This document shows positions 41,504 to 55,745 of a DNA stretch of 64,000 nt, one piece after another (the stretch's first letter is position 1; each line of letters begins with the position of its first letter). Source of the DNA: Deltaproteobacteria bacterium (lineage in GTDB: Bacteria > JADJOY01). The translations under genes and the position numbers were made by a program. The stretch lies in the NCBI GenBank assembly GCA_016713535.1, contig JADJOY010000001.1, forward strand, positions 372,001 to 436,000. Reading direction: 5' to 3'. The notes under the pieces are model-generated. The model ran no database searches, was not told the DNA's origin, and saw only the letters and a program-made list of their open reading frames with translations.

Positions 41504-42786
41504 ATGTCCGCGCTCGCCTCGTCGCGCCGCTGGTCGGCGCTCGCGCACCGCGACTTCCGCGTCTACTGGGTCGGCCAGGCGATCTCGCTGGTCGGCACCT
41601 GGATGCAGCAGGTGGCGCAGGGCTGGGCGGTGTCGTCGCTGACGACGCGAAACGGCACTCTGGCCTTGGTCTCGCTGGTGGCGTCGATCCCGATGGTGGG
41701 CCTCTCGCTCGCGGGCGGCGCCGCTGCCGACCGCCACTCGCGCCGCGACATCCTGATCGTCACCCAGGTGCTGCTGGCCGCTGTGGCGTTCGCTTACGGC
41801 GCGCTGGTGTGGACCGGCCACCTCACGATGGTGGGCGTCTTCTGCCTCGCGCTCGTCACCGGCGTGGTGATCGCGTACGACCTGCCGGCCCAGTCGGCGC
41901 TCACACCCGAGCTGGTTCCCGCTCAGGACATCCCGTCGGCGATCGCCCTCAATCAGTCGATCTTCCACGGCGCGCGCCTGATTGGTCCGTTCCTAGCCGG
42001 GCTGGTCATGTCCGCCACCTCGACCGCGTTCGCGTTCTTCGCCAACGGCGCGTCTTACTTCGCGGTGGTCGCGAGCCTGCTCTGGATCCGCCCGCCGGTG
42101 CGCCGCCTCGGTGCGGCGCCGTCCACTCGCCGCGATCCGCGACGGCATCGACTACGTGCGGCGTCATCCGGTGCTGTTGCCGCTCATGGGCTTCACCGCG
42201 CTCGTGTGTGCCTTCGTGTTCCCGTTCGCGGTGGTGTTCCCGCCGCTCTTCGTCCGCACCGCGCTCGGCGCCGACGAGGCGGGGCTCGGCGCGTTCATGG
42301 CCGCGGGCGGCCTCGGTGCCCTCACGGGTGCGTTCGTGCTGGTGGCGATCCCGGCCGAGCACCGCGGGCGCACCCTGGTGCGCACCAGCGTGGGGATCAG
42401 CGCCGCGCTCGCGGGGCTCTCGTTCGCGCACTGTCTCGCTCAGGCGGTGCCGGTCGTCGCGCTGCTCAGCTTCGGGACCTCGACCGGCCTTGGTCTCGCG
42501 GGCACACTGATCCAGATCATCGTGCCGAACGAGCTGCGCGGCCGCGTCATGAGCATCCAGGGGCTCATGTTCACGGGGCTGATGCCGCTCGCGGGCTTCG
42601 CCGCCGGGCTGGTCGCCGATCACACGTCACTGCGCCTCGTGATGCGCGGCGGCGCGGCGCTCTTCGTCGTCACCGCCTTGCCGTGGCTGGTCCGCGAGGG
42701 CTGGTGGCGCCTCCACGATCTCACCGCGCTCGCGGCCGACGCCGCGGATGCGCCCGACTCGCCGTCCTCGCAGAGGAGCCTTCTTC

Positions 42787-42803
<17 letters not shown>
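41504..42803 (+). CDS. Major facilitator superfamily transporter, MFS_3 type (frameshifted)
   Basis: About 430 residues from ATG 41504 ([20 protein letters not shown]). The first half has the typical beginning [20 protein letters not shown] and the loop motif [13 protein letters not shown]. The second half continues in another frame ([18 protein letters not shown]) after a shift near 42110-42125. This MFS_3 group includes enterobactin-exporter-like and other efflux proteins. Twelve membrane segments are plausible. The substrate is unknown. The end overlaps the next gene by 17 bases. Confidence 0.82.
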
Positions 42804-44874
<2,071 letters not shown>

Positions 44875-44941
44875 CCAGCGCCGAGCGATCGCCGGCCCCC
44901 GACGGCGTCGGGCCCTCTGCGCCGGTTGACGGGTTTCGGAG

Positions 44942-44961
44942 GGACCGCCTCCCGGCGGTCC
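44942..44961. repeat. Short perfect hairpin, 8-bp stem
   Basis: GGACCGCC, loop TCCC, GGCGGTCC. It sits between the convergent DUF255 and membrane genes and is one of the recurring GAGGGACCG-containing intergenic hairpins. Confidence 0.5.
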
Positions 44962-45002
44962 GGCGAAGCGCACCTGCGCCAGCCTCGCGGGCGAGCCCCG
45001 GG

Positions 45003-45551
45003 TCAACTCTCCGAGGGGTGCGGGCCGACCCCGGCATACGGATTCGGGAAGAGACCGCGCTTTCCGAGCACCAGCAGGAGTGTTCCCAGCTCGGCGAGAA
45101 GCATCACGCAGAGCTGCGCGACGATGAAGCGGACGCTTTCCCTCGTGTCCGCGATGCTCGAGAGGCGGAGCTCGGGTCGCGATGCGTCGGCGAGGAAGAC
45201 GCGGATCTCGCTGAGCCTGGTGGTGAAGAGCCGGAGAGTCTGGTGGTGGCGCGTTTGCCCCGTCGCGGTGTCGAAGATCAGGTGATCCGGGGTGTGCGAC
45301 CGCGACCACCCCGAGTCGGGGAGCCGCCCGCTCACCAGCGACGCCGACTGGACGCCCTCGATGCGCTCGCTGGCGATCGGGACCAAGCCGAAGAGCCGCG
45401 ACTCGATCGTCAACTGCACCGAAGCCGCGTCGACGCGCGTGAAGTGAAGGTTCGCGGGCGAGGCGGCCCAGGCCAGCACGGCCGCGCCGAGGAGGAACGC
45501 GAGGCCGAGCGCGACCAGTAGCGGGGGCGGCGCGTGGCTCTCGAGAGTCAT
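45003..45551 (-). CDS. Membrane protein of unknown function with two transmembrane segments
   Basis: 182 residues from ATG 45551 (MTLESHAPPPLLVALGLAFL). A signal-anchor-like segment (LLVALGLAFLLGAAVLAWA) and a second near the end (FIVAQLCVMLLAELGTLLLV) bracket a polar domain with RIEGVQSASLVSGRLPDSG. No family recognised. The open frame continues upstream without a stop into the DUF4136-like stretch; whether these are two genes or one cannot be settled. Confidence 0.55.
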   Translation of the reverse strand: MTLESHAPPPLLVALGLAFLLGAAVLAWAASPANLHFTRVDAASVQLTIESRLFGLVPIASERIEGVQSASLVSGRLPDSGWSRSHTPDHLIFDTATGQTRHHQTLRLFTTRLSEIRVFLADASRPELRLSSIADTRESVRFIVAQLCVMLLAELGTLLLVLGKRGLFPNPYAGVGPHPSES

Positions 45552-45689
45552 CCAGCCGGACTGATATCGTGGAGAGATCGACCAAGCGAAGCGCCCTCCG
45601 AGCTGACCGAGCTCGGCGTGAGCGATCGTGCCGGGTCCGCCCCTGCCTGGAGGCCGGTCGGTCGCTCGGCCGGCCCGGCCCGCAAATCC

Positions 45690-46110
45690 GGCCGGGCAGC
45701 CCGCGAGTTGCTCGCCGTACAGCGCGAAGATCTCGGCCATGGCGCGGTCGACCTTCGCCTCGAGCTGGTCGCCCTCCGAGCCCTCCTCGAGCGTGGATTG
45801 GTCCACGCCGCGGAGCACGAGCTCCTCGTTCTCCCGATCGATCACGTCGACGACCAAGGTCCCGATCGACTCGTCGACCGGCACCAGCCAGCCACACGAG
45901 TCGTGGTACCCGTAGCCGTACCCTCCCGCGCACTTCACGGTGACGCACTTCTCCCCGACCACGGTCTGATCCTCGAGGAAGTAGAAGCGGTCGATCTGGA
46001 GACCCGGGCGGGTGTCCTCGAGTCCCAGCCTCAGCGCCTCGAGCTCGGCCGTGATCGCGTTCTGGGTACATGGCCAGCGTGCGACGCCAGTTGCGGTGCA
46101 TGGCGTACCT
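45690..46110 (-). pseudogene. DUF4136-like lipoprotein fragment
   Basis: The stretch GTLVVDVIDRENEELVLRG followed by LEAKVDRAMAEIFALY matches the C-terminal part of DUF4136 lipoproteins, and the preceding GGYGYGYHDSCGWLVP fits the loop before it. The N-terminal signal peptide and the expected DYxxYxTxAW motif are not found in any frame, and there is no stop between this part and the following membrane protein. Probably a truncated or frameshifted gene; bounds are approximate. Confidence 0.45.
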
Positions 46111-46467
46111 GCCCGCGCTCCCTCTTCGCGGCGCGCCGCGACGAGGGACGCCGCGCCCGGCGGCGCGCCGACTGGCGAGGCGATCCGGGCACCTGCGACG
46201 ACCGACCTGCAGAGCGGCCGCGCGCCGAGCAGGAACTGGAAACGGTCTCGGACTCGCCCGCTCCGTTGGACTCGCGCCGCGCGCGCGACGATCGCCGCGA
46301 GCGCCCTCCCGAAAGGGAAGCCCGCCGCTTCCGTTGACTTCTGATACACACCCGACAGCGGGGCGAACGTACGGTCGCTCCCGAATCGTGCCCTGGAGCT
46401 CGGCGCCGCGCAGTCCCAACGGTGAGGCGAGCCGGTGGCCGGCCTCCCGGGGCGCGGGGAGAGCACG

Positions 46468-49206
<2,739 letters not shown>

Positions 49207-49357
49207 ATCGGCCGCTACGTGGATCCGGGTGCGTGGAAGTACCACTTCTTCCAGGTCTCGCCGTCGAGAGCGGCACGCGCCACGAGGCGCCGGCGCGGGC
49301 GGAGATCGGCACCTTGCGGCTCGCCCGTCCGGTGCTCGGCCCGATCGCGCTCGCGGG

Positions 49358-49776
49358 TTGTCAGCACCTCGGCATCGAGGACTCGGCGGCCTGCTGGCGC
49401 GGCCTTTCCAGCGCTCCGAGATCGCCGGGATCATCGCCGGCTTCGGGACTGCGTTCGCGGGAATGCCCGACCTCCTCGCCATGCTGCGACGACGCTCGAA
49501 CGAGGGAATGACCCCCAGATGGCCGGCATCAGGTGCGGGTTCCTGTTCGCATGGGTCTACGACGGACTCCTGATCGCCTCCCGCCCCGTGGGCGCTCGGA
49601 ACGCCATCGGCATCATGATCCACGCGCTCGCCGTCGCCGCTTTCGTCCGGTTCTCCGCAGCCTCCGATGACTTCCACGTCGGCTGCGCTCCCACTACCAT
49701 CGGTGCCCGATTGGTTTCCATCCGTTGCGCTTCCACGCCGCGCGGCAACCCGCTCTCGAAAGAGGTCTCGACATGA
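49358..49776 (+). CDS. SemiSWEET-like sugar transporter, split by a frameshift
   Basis: Two frames joined across a run of five C at about 49502-49508. The first gives [20 protein letters not shown] then RRRSNEGMT; adding one C gives [20 protein letters not shown] and [19 protein letters not shown]. The three hydrophobic segments, and the RSxxGM(T/S)P turn, match the three-helix bundle of SemiSWEETs, small sugar transporters that work as dimers. The start is unknown (TTG 49358 is in frame). The second frame's stop is at 49776 and its last codon overlaps the next gene's ATG. Confidence 0.5.
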
Positions 49777-50369
49777 ATACCCGCCGAACTCTCACCGCCT
49801 CGACACTCACGCTCTTCATCTCGCTCGCGGCCGCCGGCTGCGCAGGTTCCGCGTCAGCCCCTCCGCCGCTGCCCAGCGGAGTGGTGAGCGAGGGGTTGGT
49901 GACGGCCACGGCCACGGTCAAGGCCATCGACCAGACGACTCGCGAGGTCACCCTGGAGCGGACCGACGGATCACGCTTCAAGATCAAGGCCGGGGACGAG
50001 GTGCGGAACCTCGCGCAGGTGAAGGTGGGTGATGTGGTCAAGACCTCGTACCACGAGTCGCTCGCCTTCGAGGTGAAGAAGGCGGGCAGCGCCTCGCCGG
50101 GTGCGGGTGTCGCCGAAGCTGGGACGCGTGCGAAGCTCGGCGAGAAGCCGGGGGTGGCCGGCGCGCGCACGGCCACGGTGACGGCGACGATCGTGGCCAT
50201 CGACCGCAACACCAACCGAGTCACCCTGCGCGGTCCGGGCGGCGACGACATCGTCGTCCAGGCTCGCGACCCGAAGAACGTGGCGGCCGTGTCCCCGGGT
50301 GATCTGGTCGAGCTCACGTACACCGAGGCGGTCGCGATCTCCGTCGAACCAGGTACTTCAGGCCGGTGA
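49773..50369 (+). CDS. Lipoprotein with two copies of a small beta domain
   Basis: 198 residues from ATG 49773. Signal peptide with lipobox LAAAGC (about residue 23). The remainder holds two similar units, ATATVKAIDQTTREVTLERT and TATIVAIDRNTNRVTLRGP, each followed by a GDxVKxxY-like stretch, so the protein is an internal duplication. The pattern resembles secreted OB-fold or copper-binding-like small domains, but no known family is certain. AAAGAGG precedes the start. Reading frame intact. Confidence 0.7.
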   Translation: MNTRRTLTASTLTLFISLAAAGCAGSASAPPPLPSGVVSEGLVTATATVKAIDQTTREVTLERTDGSRFKIKAGDEVRNLAQVKVGDVVKTSYHESLAFEVKKAGSASPGAGVAEAGTRAKLGEKPGVAGARTATVTATIVAIDRNTNRVTLRGPGGDDIVVQARDPKNVAAVSPGDLVELTYTEAVAISVEPGTSGR

Positions 50370-50586
50370 GTCGTGGAGTCGGCCGGAAAGCGGGAGCGAG
50401 CATCTCAGGCCCATTCGAAGCACGGACCTCGAGAAGCTTGCCAGCCCAGCGGGGTGGTCGCGGTCCCTCTTGGCTCTGCGTGAGCGAGCGGTCCCGGAAG
50501 GACCCGGGATCGCGGTTCAGCGGCGCTCGAAGGGCCGCTTGGCGGGGCGCGCCGGTGGCTAGCGCCCCGAGCGCGCTCGCGCTCGG

Positions 50587-50712
50587 TTCACCCGGGTCGC
50601 AGACGCCGTCGCAGGGCATCGTGACGACGCCGGTCTCGAGGAAGGTCTGAGCGATCGCGAGAACGCAATCCGAGCCGCATCCCACCGGCCCGACCCCGAG
50701 CTCGCATCGTCC
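50587..50712 (-). pseudogene. Remnant of a Cys-rich secreted protein tail
   Basis: The minus frame reads GVGPVGCGSDCVLAIAQ followed by TFLETGVVTMPCDGVCDPGE. The first part resembles the C-terminus of the gene at 53806-54441 (VGPAGCGSDCVLEI), the second the C-terminus of the lipase-like protein ending at 51567 (HFLETGVVTMPCSGVCDPG). No start, no upstream domain and no stop after CDPG are seen, so this is a chimeric leftover. The rest of 50370-50773 holds no recognisable gene. Confidence 0.5.
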
Positions 50713-50773
50713 ACCGTCCCGAGTGGAGACCGGCGGCGGTCTCCGGCTGGTGCGAGAGTTTCGAAGGCCGAGC

Positions 50774-51265
50774 TCAGCCTGGTCCGCGAACCGCCGCCTC
50801 GATCGCGGCGATGTCGATCTTCTTCATCGTCATCATCGCGTCGAAGGCCCGCTTGGCGGCGGCGCGATCCGGGCTGGTGTACGCCCAGGTCAACGCGATC
50901 GGCGTGATCTGCCAAGAGAGTCCCCAGCGGTCCTCGCACCAGCCGCAGGCACTCTCCTTGCCGCCGTTGCCGACGATCGCGTTCCAGTAGCGATCCGTCT
51001 CGGCCTGGTCGGCGGTCGCGACCTGGAAGGAGAAGGCCTCGCTGTGCTTGACCCCGGGCCCGCCGTTGAGCCCGAGGCAAGGAATGCCCAGCACCGTGAA
51101 CTCGACGGTCAGCACGTCACCCTGCGAGCCCGACGGAAAGTCGTTCGGCGCGCGATGGACCGCGCCGACCGACGAGTCAGGGAACGTCGTGGCGTAGAAC
51201 TTCGCCGCTTCCTCGGCGTCCCGTTCGTACCAGAGGCAAACCGTGTTCTTGGCTATGTCGGCCAT
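50774..51265 (-). CDS. VOC-superfamily protein, 3-dmu-9_3-mt (PhnB-like) type, copy A
   Basis: 163 residues (MADIAKNTVCLWYERDAEEA). The pattern LTVEFTVLGIPCLGLNGGPG, SACGWCEDRWGLSWQITP and the ending MMTMKKIDIAAIEAAV is the PhnB-like/3-demethylubiquinone methyltransferase-like fold (cupin-free VOC). Function unknown; members are often linked to isomerases or glyoxalase-like chemistry. A close paralogue (about 80 percent by eye) is at 54949-55482; both keep the same downstream context, so they arose by segmental duplication. Confidence 0.85.
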   Translation of the reverse strand: MADIAKNTVCLWYERDAEEAAKFYATTFPDSSVGAVHRAPNDFPSGSQGDVLTVEFTVLGIPCLGLNGGPGVKHSEAFSFQVATADQAETDRYWNAIVGNGGKESACGWCEDRWGLSWQITPIALTWAYTSPDRAAAKRAFDAMMTMKKIDIAAIEAAVRGPG

Positions 51266-51566
51266 GGTGATCCTCGATCGAGATGGGCACTCCGGGCTCT
51301 GAAGCGCCGGGATGACGCTGGCGCGAGGCGCTCTCCGACCGCGGCGTATCCGGGGCCGCGCACGGCGAGGCGTGCGCCTCCAAGCTGGAAGCCGGTCGCA
51401 GCCGGGCTAGCTGCGGGCGGGCTCACGCCCGCCCCTATGCTCCGATCCCCGAGGCTGTGGGGGCGGGCCGCCCCCGGGGCCCGGCGGGGGGCCGGGGGGG
51501 GGGCGGGCGGGGCCCGGCGGGCGGGGCGCGGGGGGGTAGGGCGAGCGTGAGCTCGCCCGCCGCTCG
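51266..51566. other. Intergenic region with extreme G-rich tract and hairpins
   Basis: 301 bases without a gene. It holds two hairpins of the dispersed family (51415-51434 and 51539-51558) and between them, at about 51455-51538, a run of almost pure G with short C breaks. Such DNA can form G-quadruplexes and is prone to assembly error. Confidence 0.6.
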
Positions 51567-53531
51567 TCACCCCGGGTCGCACACTCCGCTGCACGGCATC
51601 GTGACCACGCCGGTCTCCAGGAAGTGCTGGGCGATCGTGAGCGACGCGTCGGTGAAGGGCACGCTGCCATGCCCGCCGTCGTCGTGGGCGGGCGGCACGT
51701 TGCCGTAGGGCACGCCTCGGTCGCCCCAATCCATCGACACGAAGGCCGAGCCGGCGAACGGCGCGTCCGCGACCGGCACTCCCCACGGCTCGCGCGCCGA
51801 GCCGCGGATCGTCGTGAGCCCCGCGGTGCGCGCGGCGAGGTCGCCGGCGAGCGGCGGCACCTGGGCGTCGTTCTCGGCGACGATCGAGACGATCTGCTTG
51901 GGTCCGCTGCCGCCGGGGAGGCCGTCGGCGAGGAACGGCAGGTAGCTCGCCGGATCGGTCGAGTCCCACAGGTGCTGCGCCATGGGCAGGATCTGCGCGC
52001 GGTCGATGCGGCGCGGGTAGGCGAGCTTCAGGATCTCGAAGTAGGGCGCGAACGCGATGCTGCGGTCGAGCATGAGCCCGAAGCTCGAGCCGTTCACGAA
52101 CAGCGCGCCGCGCTCGATGTCGGGCGAGAGCGCGGTGACCGTGGCGCCGAAGATCCCGCCCTGCGAGCCGCCTGCGTAGTAGCGCCGCGACGGATCGATG
52201 AGCGGCGTGCCGCCGGCCGTGAGCTCGGGGAGGGTCCGGCACCCACCGGCGAGGTCGCGGGTGAGCGCGATCTGCCAGATCATCCCCTGCTGCAGGCGCT
52301 CGGTCATGTACGGGAACTGCGACGCGTCGATGAGGATGCCGGCGAGGGCGCCCAGGTCGCTGGTGCTCATCCCGGCCCAGTCGGTACCCGCCACGACCAC
52401 GCCGAAGCGGTTCGCGACGTCGCGCAGCGAGGGGCTGTCGACGTAGCTCTTCGCGTTGCCAAGCAACCCGTGGCCGAACGCCACGAGGGGTCCAGCAACG
52501 GCGCCGCCCGGTGCATCGGCCAGCGTCGCGGGGAGGTTGGCGATGAACGGCACCTGCACCATCCCCTGAAACACGGGCTTGCCGTCGGCGTCGCGCACCA
52601 AGAGCGCGGGCGGGTTCTGGCTCGTCATGTAGAGCGGCGCCGTGAAGGTGCCCTCGACGTAACGCCAGATCTGCCCGCCGCGGTTGGACTCGGAGTATGT
52701 GATGGTGCAGCCGAGCCCGTCGGGGCCGAGGCGCGCGAGCGCGTCGGCGCGCATCGCCATCAGGTCGCCGCGGATCGCGTCACCCGACGCGGTGTGGAAC
52801 TGCCACCCGCTCTGGAGCTCGGTGCGGTCGAGGCCGGACGCCTCGAGGGCGCTGAAGAGGTGCTCGTACGCGGCCTGGCGGTTGCGCAGGTCGGTGGAGC
52901 TGAGCGACGCCTTGTCGCGGAGCTGGGCGAAGCCGTCGGGCGCCGGGACCGGGTTGCCGGAGGAGTCGACGAGGTTGCGGATCGCGACACCGTACGAGCG
53001 GTTCTCGAGGAGCCGGACGGCGGGGCGCAGGTAGAGGACGCGCGTCGCGTCCGAATCCGCCTGCACGTCGAGCTCCGTCCAGTGCGGGATGCGCACGCCG
53101 CTCTCGAGGTCGAGGATCACCGTCGGCGAGCTCGCCTCGAGCGAGCGCGCGATCGACTCCTGCCGCGCGGCGCCGCTCGCGTCGAGGTCGGGCGAGGGGA
53201 CCAGCACCGTCAGGAGCTGCGACGCCGGGCTCATCCCGTCGAGGCGCTCGTAGGGCGCGACGTCGATCGCCTTCCCGAGCGCGTTGGTGGGGAGGGCGCG
53301 GTAGTCGTACGCCAGGCGATAGCCGGTCTCGGTGGCCGAGTCCTCCGCCAGGTAGCGGTCCGACGGCCACGGCAGCGCGCACACAAAGCCGTTCGAGTCG
53401 TCGCACGGCCCCGCATCGCAGCCGGCGGCAGCGACGAGCGCGAGCGCGGGAAGCGTGAGAGCGAGGACTCTAGCGAGTGAACAGCGCGGGGGGTGGGTGG
53501 GGGGCGAGGAGCGCACGAGCAGCGAGGGCAT
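51567..53531 (-). CDS. Secreted lipase/esterase-like lipoprotein
   Basis: 654 residues. Signal peptide ALTLPALALVAAAGC with a lipobox Cys. The alpha/beta-hydrolase nucleophile elbow reads GGSQGGIFG and the oxyanion/hydrophobic strand has AFGHGLLGN. Later HDDGGHGSVPF supplies a candidate catalytic His. The family resembles the large Pla-1/cef-type lipases and esterase-like secreted proteins of deltaproteobacteria. The last residues HFLETGVVTMPCSGVCDPG form a two-Cys tail also seen as a remnant at 50587. Reading frame intact. Confidence 0.75.
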   Translation of the reverse strand: MPSLLVRSSPPTHPPRCSLARVLALTLPALALVAAAGCDAGPCDDSNGFVCALPWPSDRYLAEDSATETGYRLAYDYRALPTNALGKAIDVAPYERLDGMSPASQLLTVLVPSPDLDASGAARQESIARSLEASSPTVILDLESGVRIPHWTELDVQADSDATRVLYLRPAVRLLENRSYGVAIRNLVDSSGNPVPAPDGFAQLRDKASLSSTDLRNRQAAYEHLFSALEASGLDRTELQSGWQFHTASGDAIRGDLMAMRADALARLGPDGLGCTITYSESNRGGQIWRYVEGTFTAPLYMTSQNPPALLVRDADGKPVFQGMVQVPFIANLPATLADAPGGAVAGPLVAFGHGLLGNAKSYVDSPSLRDVANRFGVVVAGTDWAGMSTSDLGALAGILIDASQFPYMTERLQQGMIWQIALTRDLAGGCRTLPELTAGGTPLIDPSRRYYAGGSQGGIFGATVTALSPDIERGALFVNGSSFGLMLDRSIAFAPYFEILKLAYPRRIDRAQILPMAQHLWDSTDPASYLPFLADGLPGGSGPKQIVSIVAENDAQVPPLAGDLAARTAGLTTIRGSAREPWGVPVADAPFAGSAFVSMDWGDRGVPYGNVPPAHDDGGHGSVPFTDASLTIAQHFLETGVVTMPCSGVCDPG

Positions 53532-53805
53532 CGAATCTCCGGGGGGCGATGGCGCGGTGTGTCACAACGACCATCGTAGTCACGACGCGGCCTTGCGCCG
53601 CAACCGCCCGCGGCGCTTTGCCCGTGCGTGGAGGCCGGGCCGGTCCCTCGGCCGGCGCTCGTTCCGCTTGCCAGGAGGGCTGTCGCTTCGGCGGTAACTG
53701 CAGGAGCCACCCGTCAGGACGTTGCACGGAACGGCAGGTCGCACGCGCGGCGCGAGGCGACGCCACTCCCCTCGCCGAGATGACATCGCGCAACGCGACC
53801 GCGCG

Positions 53806-54441
53806 TCACTTCACGCTCGTGGCGCAGGTCCCGCCGGCGACGATCTCGAGAACGCAGTCCGAGCCGCAGCCAGCCGGTCCGACGCCGGGCTCGTACTGGC
53901 CACCGTTTCGGGTGAACACCCGCGAAGCGCCAGCGCTCCGTCCGGCGCGCGAGCTGCGGCGCCAGGACACGCTCGACGCCACGAGGTGGTCCAGGCGGGC
54001 ATGGTCGACGGGGTCGAGCACGATCCCTCGCCCTGATTCGAGGAGATCCGCCAGAACGGGTCGGAGCGTTACGCAACTCGCCACGTGCGACTCACCCTCG
54101 GCCTGAAGGTTCGAGCGGATCGGTCGCCAGTAGTCGATGTTCCAGCTCTTCGTGCCCCAGTCGCGATCGCGCGCATCGATGGCGGCGAGAAGGTCTGGAA
54201 CCCCCACCTCGATCCGAGTGGGGCCGACCTCGCAGGTCAGGCGCTGCGCCGAGACGGGCCGGATCAACGAGATGTTCCCGGGAGGCCGGGTTTCGGTGAC
54301 CTAGATCCGCGAGTCGTCCGCTGCGACCGGAGGCGCGAGGACCCACAAGACCGCTACGGCGCAGAGGAGGCCTGCCGCACCCGGGCGTCGAGGCCGCGAT
54401 CGGTACGTACGGTGGAGATCCCGTAGCGGCGGCGAACCCAT
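53806..54441 (-). CDS. Secreted protein with Cys-rich tail, interrupted by an in-frame TAG
   Basis: From ATG 54441 (MGSPPLRDLHRTYRSRPRRP) there is a signal peptide AAGLLCAVAVLWVLAPPVA, then TAG at 54301-54303. The same frame continues with VTETRPPGNISLIRP, RDWGTKSWNIDYWRP and ends GVGPAGCGSDCVLEI...TCATSVK at 53806. No family recognised. The first stop could be a single-base error; the continuation can also start at TTG 54267. Six bases separate it from the membrane gene. The C-terminus shares GCGSDC with the remnant at 50587. Confidence 0.5.
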
Positions 54442-54446
54442 GGCAC

Positions 54447-54914
54447 TCACGCCGACCGGCTGCGCCCGGCGCGCGACCTCAGCCGCGCGCTCCAGAAGAG
54501 GAGCGCCAGCGCCCACGGCACGGGAAAGAGCGCGAAGGAACGATCGAGTGCGCTTCGTGCCCACGCGAGCTCGAGCAGCCGGACCACCAGCACCAGCGCA
54601 CCCGCCGCCATCCCCAGCCACGCGATCTCGCCGGGGCTTTCTCGCTGGCGCAGTAGCGTCAGGGTGGTCACGATCCCGAGAAACATCGCCCACGGGGCGA
54701 GACCGAACATCACGGCCATGCCGTACTGCCCGTCGCGCACCGCATTCGGGAAAAAGGCCTCGTCCCAGGCCTGACGGGCGAACGTCATACCGAAGCAACC
54801 ACCGAACGGACTCAGGACGATGAGCAAGGAGCTCAAAAGCCAGTCGGGCACAGAGCGTTGCTTGTGAAGCCTCGCGCGAAGCGTCTCAGGCGTAGCCGAC
54901 TTGTCCAGGCTCAT
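54447..54914 (-). CDS. Small membrane protein of unknown function
   Basis: 155 residues from ATG 54914 (MSLDKSATPETLRARLHKQR). Four hydrophobic stretches: LLSSLLIVLSPFGGCFG, AVMFGLAPWAMFLGIVTTL, IAWLGMAAGALVLVVRLLEL and FALFPVPWALALLFWSA. No family recognised. It lies between the copy-B VOC gene and the interrupted secreted-protein gene on the same strand, six bases before the latter, so the three may be one operon. Confidence 0.6.
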   Translation of the reverse strand: MSLDKSATPETLRARLHKQRSVPDWLLSSLLIVLSPFGGCFGMTFARQAWDEAFFPNAVRDGQYGMAVMFGLAPWAMFLGIVTTLTLLRQRESPGEIAWLGMAAGALVLVVRLLELAWARSALDRSFALFPVPWALALLFWSARLRSRAGRSRSA

Positions 54915-54948
54915 CGGATCGGTCCAGGCTGGTCGGCAGGCTTGGTCG

Positions 54949-55482
54949 TCAGTGATGTACTGCTGGAACGACCGGTCTCGAAGACCGAGCACAGCCTTGG
55001 CCGCGAACCGCCGCCTCGATCGCCGCGACGTCGATCTTTTTCATCGTCATCATCGCGTCGAAGGCTCGCTTGGCGACGCCGTGGTCCGGGCTGGTGTACG
55101 CCCGGGTCAGCGCGACCGGCGTGATCTGCCACGAGATTCCCCACTTGTCGTTGCGCCAGCCGCACTCGCTCTCCTGGCCGCCATTGTCGACGATCGCGTT
55201 CCAGTAGCGATCCGTCTCGGCCTGATCTTCGGTGGCGACCTGGAACGAGAACGCTTCGCTCTGCTTGAACGCGGGCCCGCCGTTGAGACCGATGCAAGGA
55301 ATGCCCATCACGGTGAACTCGACGGTCAGAACGTCACCTTGCGAGCCCGACGGAAAGTCCTTCGGCGCGCGGTGAACCGCGCCGACGAACGAGTCGGGAA
55401 ACGTCTTGGCGTAGAACTTCGCCGCTTCCTCGGCGTTGCGTTCGTACCAGAGGCAAATCGTGTTCTTGGCTATGTCCGCCAT
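54949..55482 (-). CDS. VOC-superfamily protein, 3-dmu-9_3-mt (PhnB-like) type, copy B
   Basis: 177 residues (MADIAKNTICLWYERNAEEA). Near-identical to copy A over about 160 residues; differences are conservative. The C-terminus runs on for about 15 residues past the shared ending AAVRGQG. Zinc or metal ligands cannot be confirmed. Both copies keep the 3-prime flank GCGAACCGCCGCCTCGATCG, which codes the end of the protein, so the duplication included the gene and some flank. Confidence 0.85.
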   Translation of the reverse strand: MADIAKNTICLWYERNAEEAAKFYAKTFPDSFVGAVHRAPKDFPSGSQGDVLTVEFTVMGIPCIGLNGGPAFKQSEAFSFQVATEDQAETDRYWNAIVDNGGQESECGWRNDKWGISWQITPVALTRAYTSPDHGVAKRAFDAMMTMKKIDVAAIEAAVRGQGCARSSRPVVPAVHH

Positions 55483-55745
55483 GGCGTTCCTCGATCGAGG
55501 TCTGGGGTTGGGCCTTCCGAGCTCCGGCGACGAGCTGCGGCTGGCGCGGTCTCGGTCTAACCGATCCGAGGCGAATCGGTCGGCAGGATCCGGGCGACGT
55601 GATTCGTCGCCGCGAGCGACCGCGGCGCTCCAGCACGCTCGGTGGCCGGCGAGTCCCTCGGCCGACCCGGCGGACCACGTGCCAGCAGCGCCGACGCTCC
55701 CTCGTCGGTCCCTGGACGCCGGCGATCAGGACGGCTGGCGTCGCG

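Noticed and set aside
49207-49357. Short readable stretch [13 protein letters not shown] after the MGH1-like gene
   Set aside because: Too short, no start or family match; it may be a leftover but cannot be assigned.
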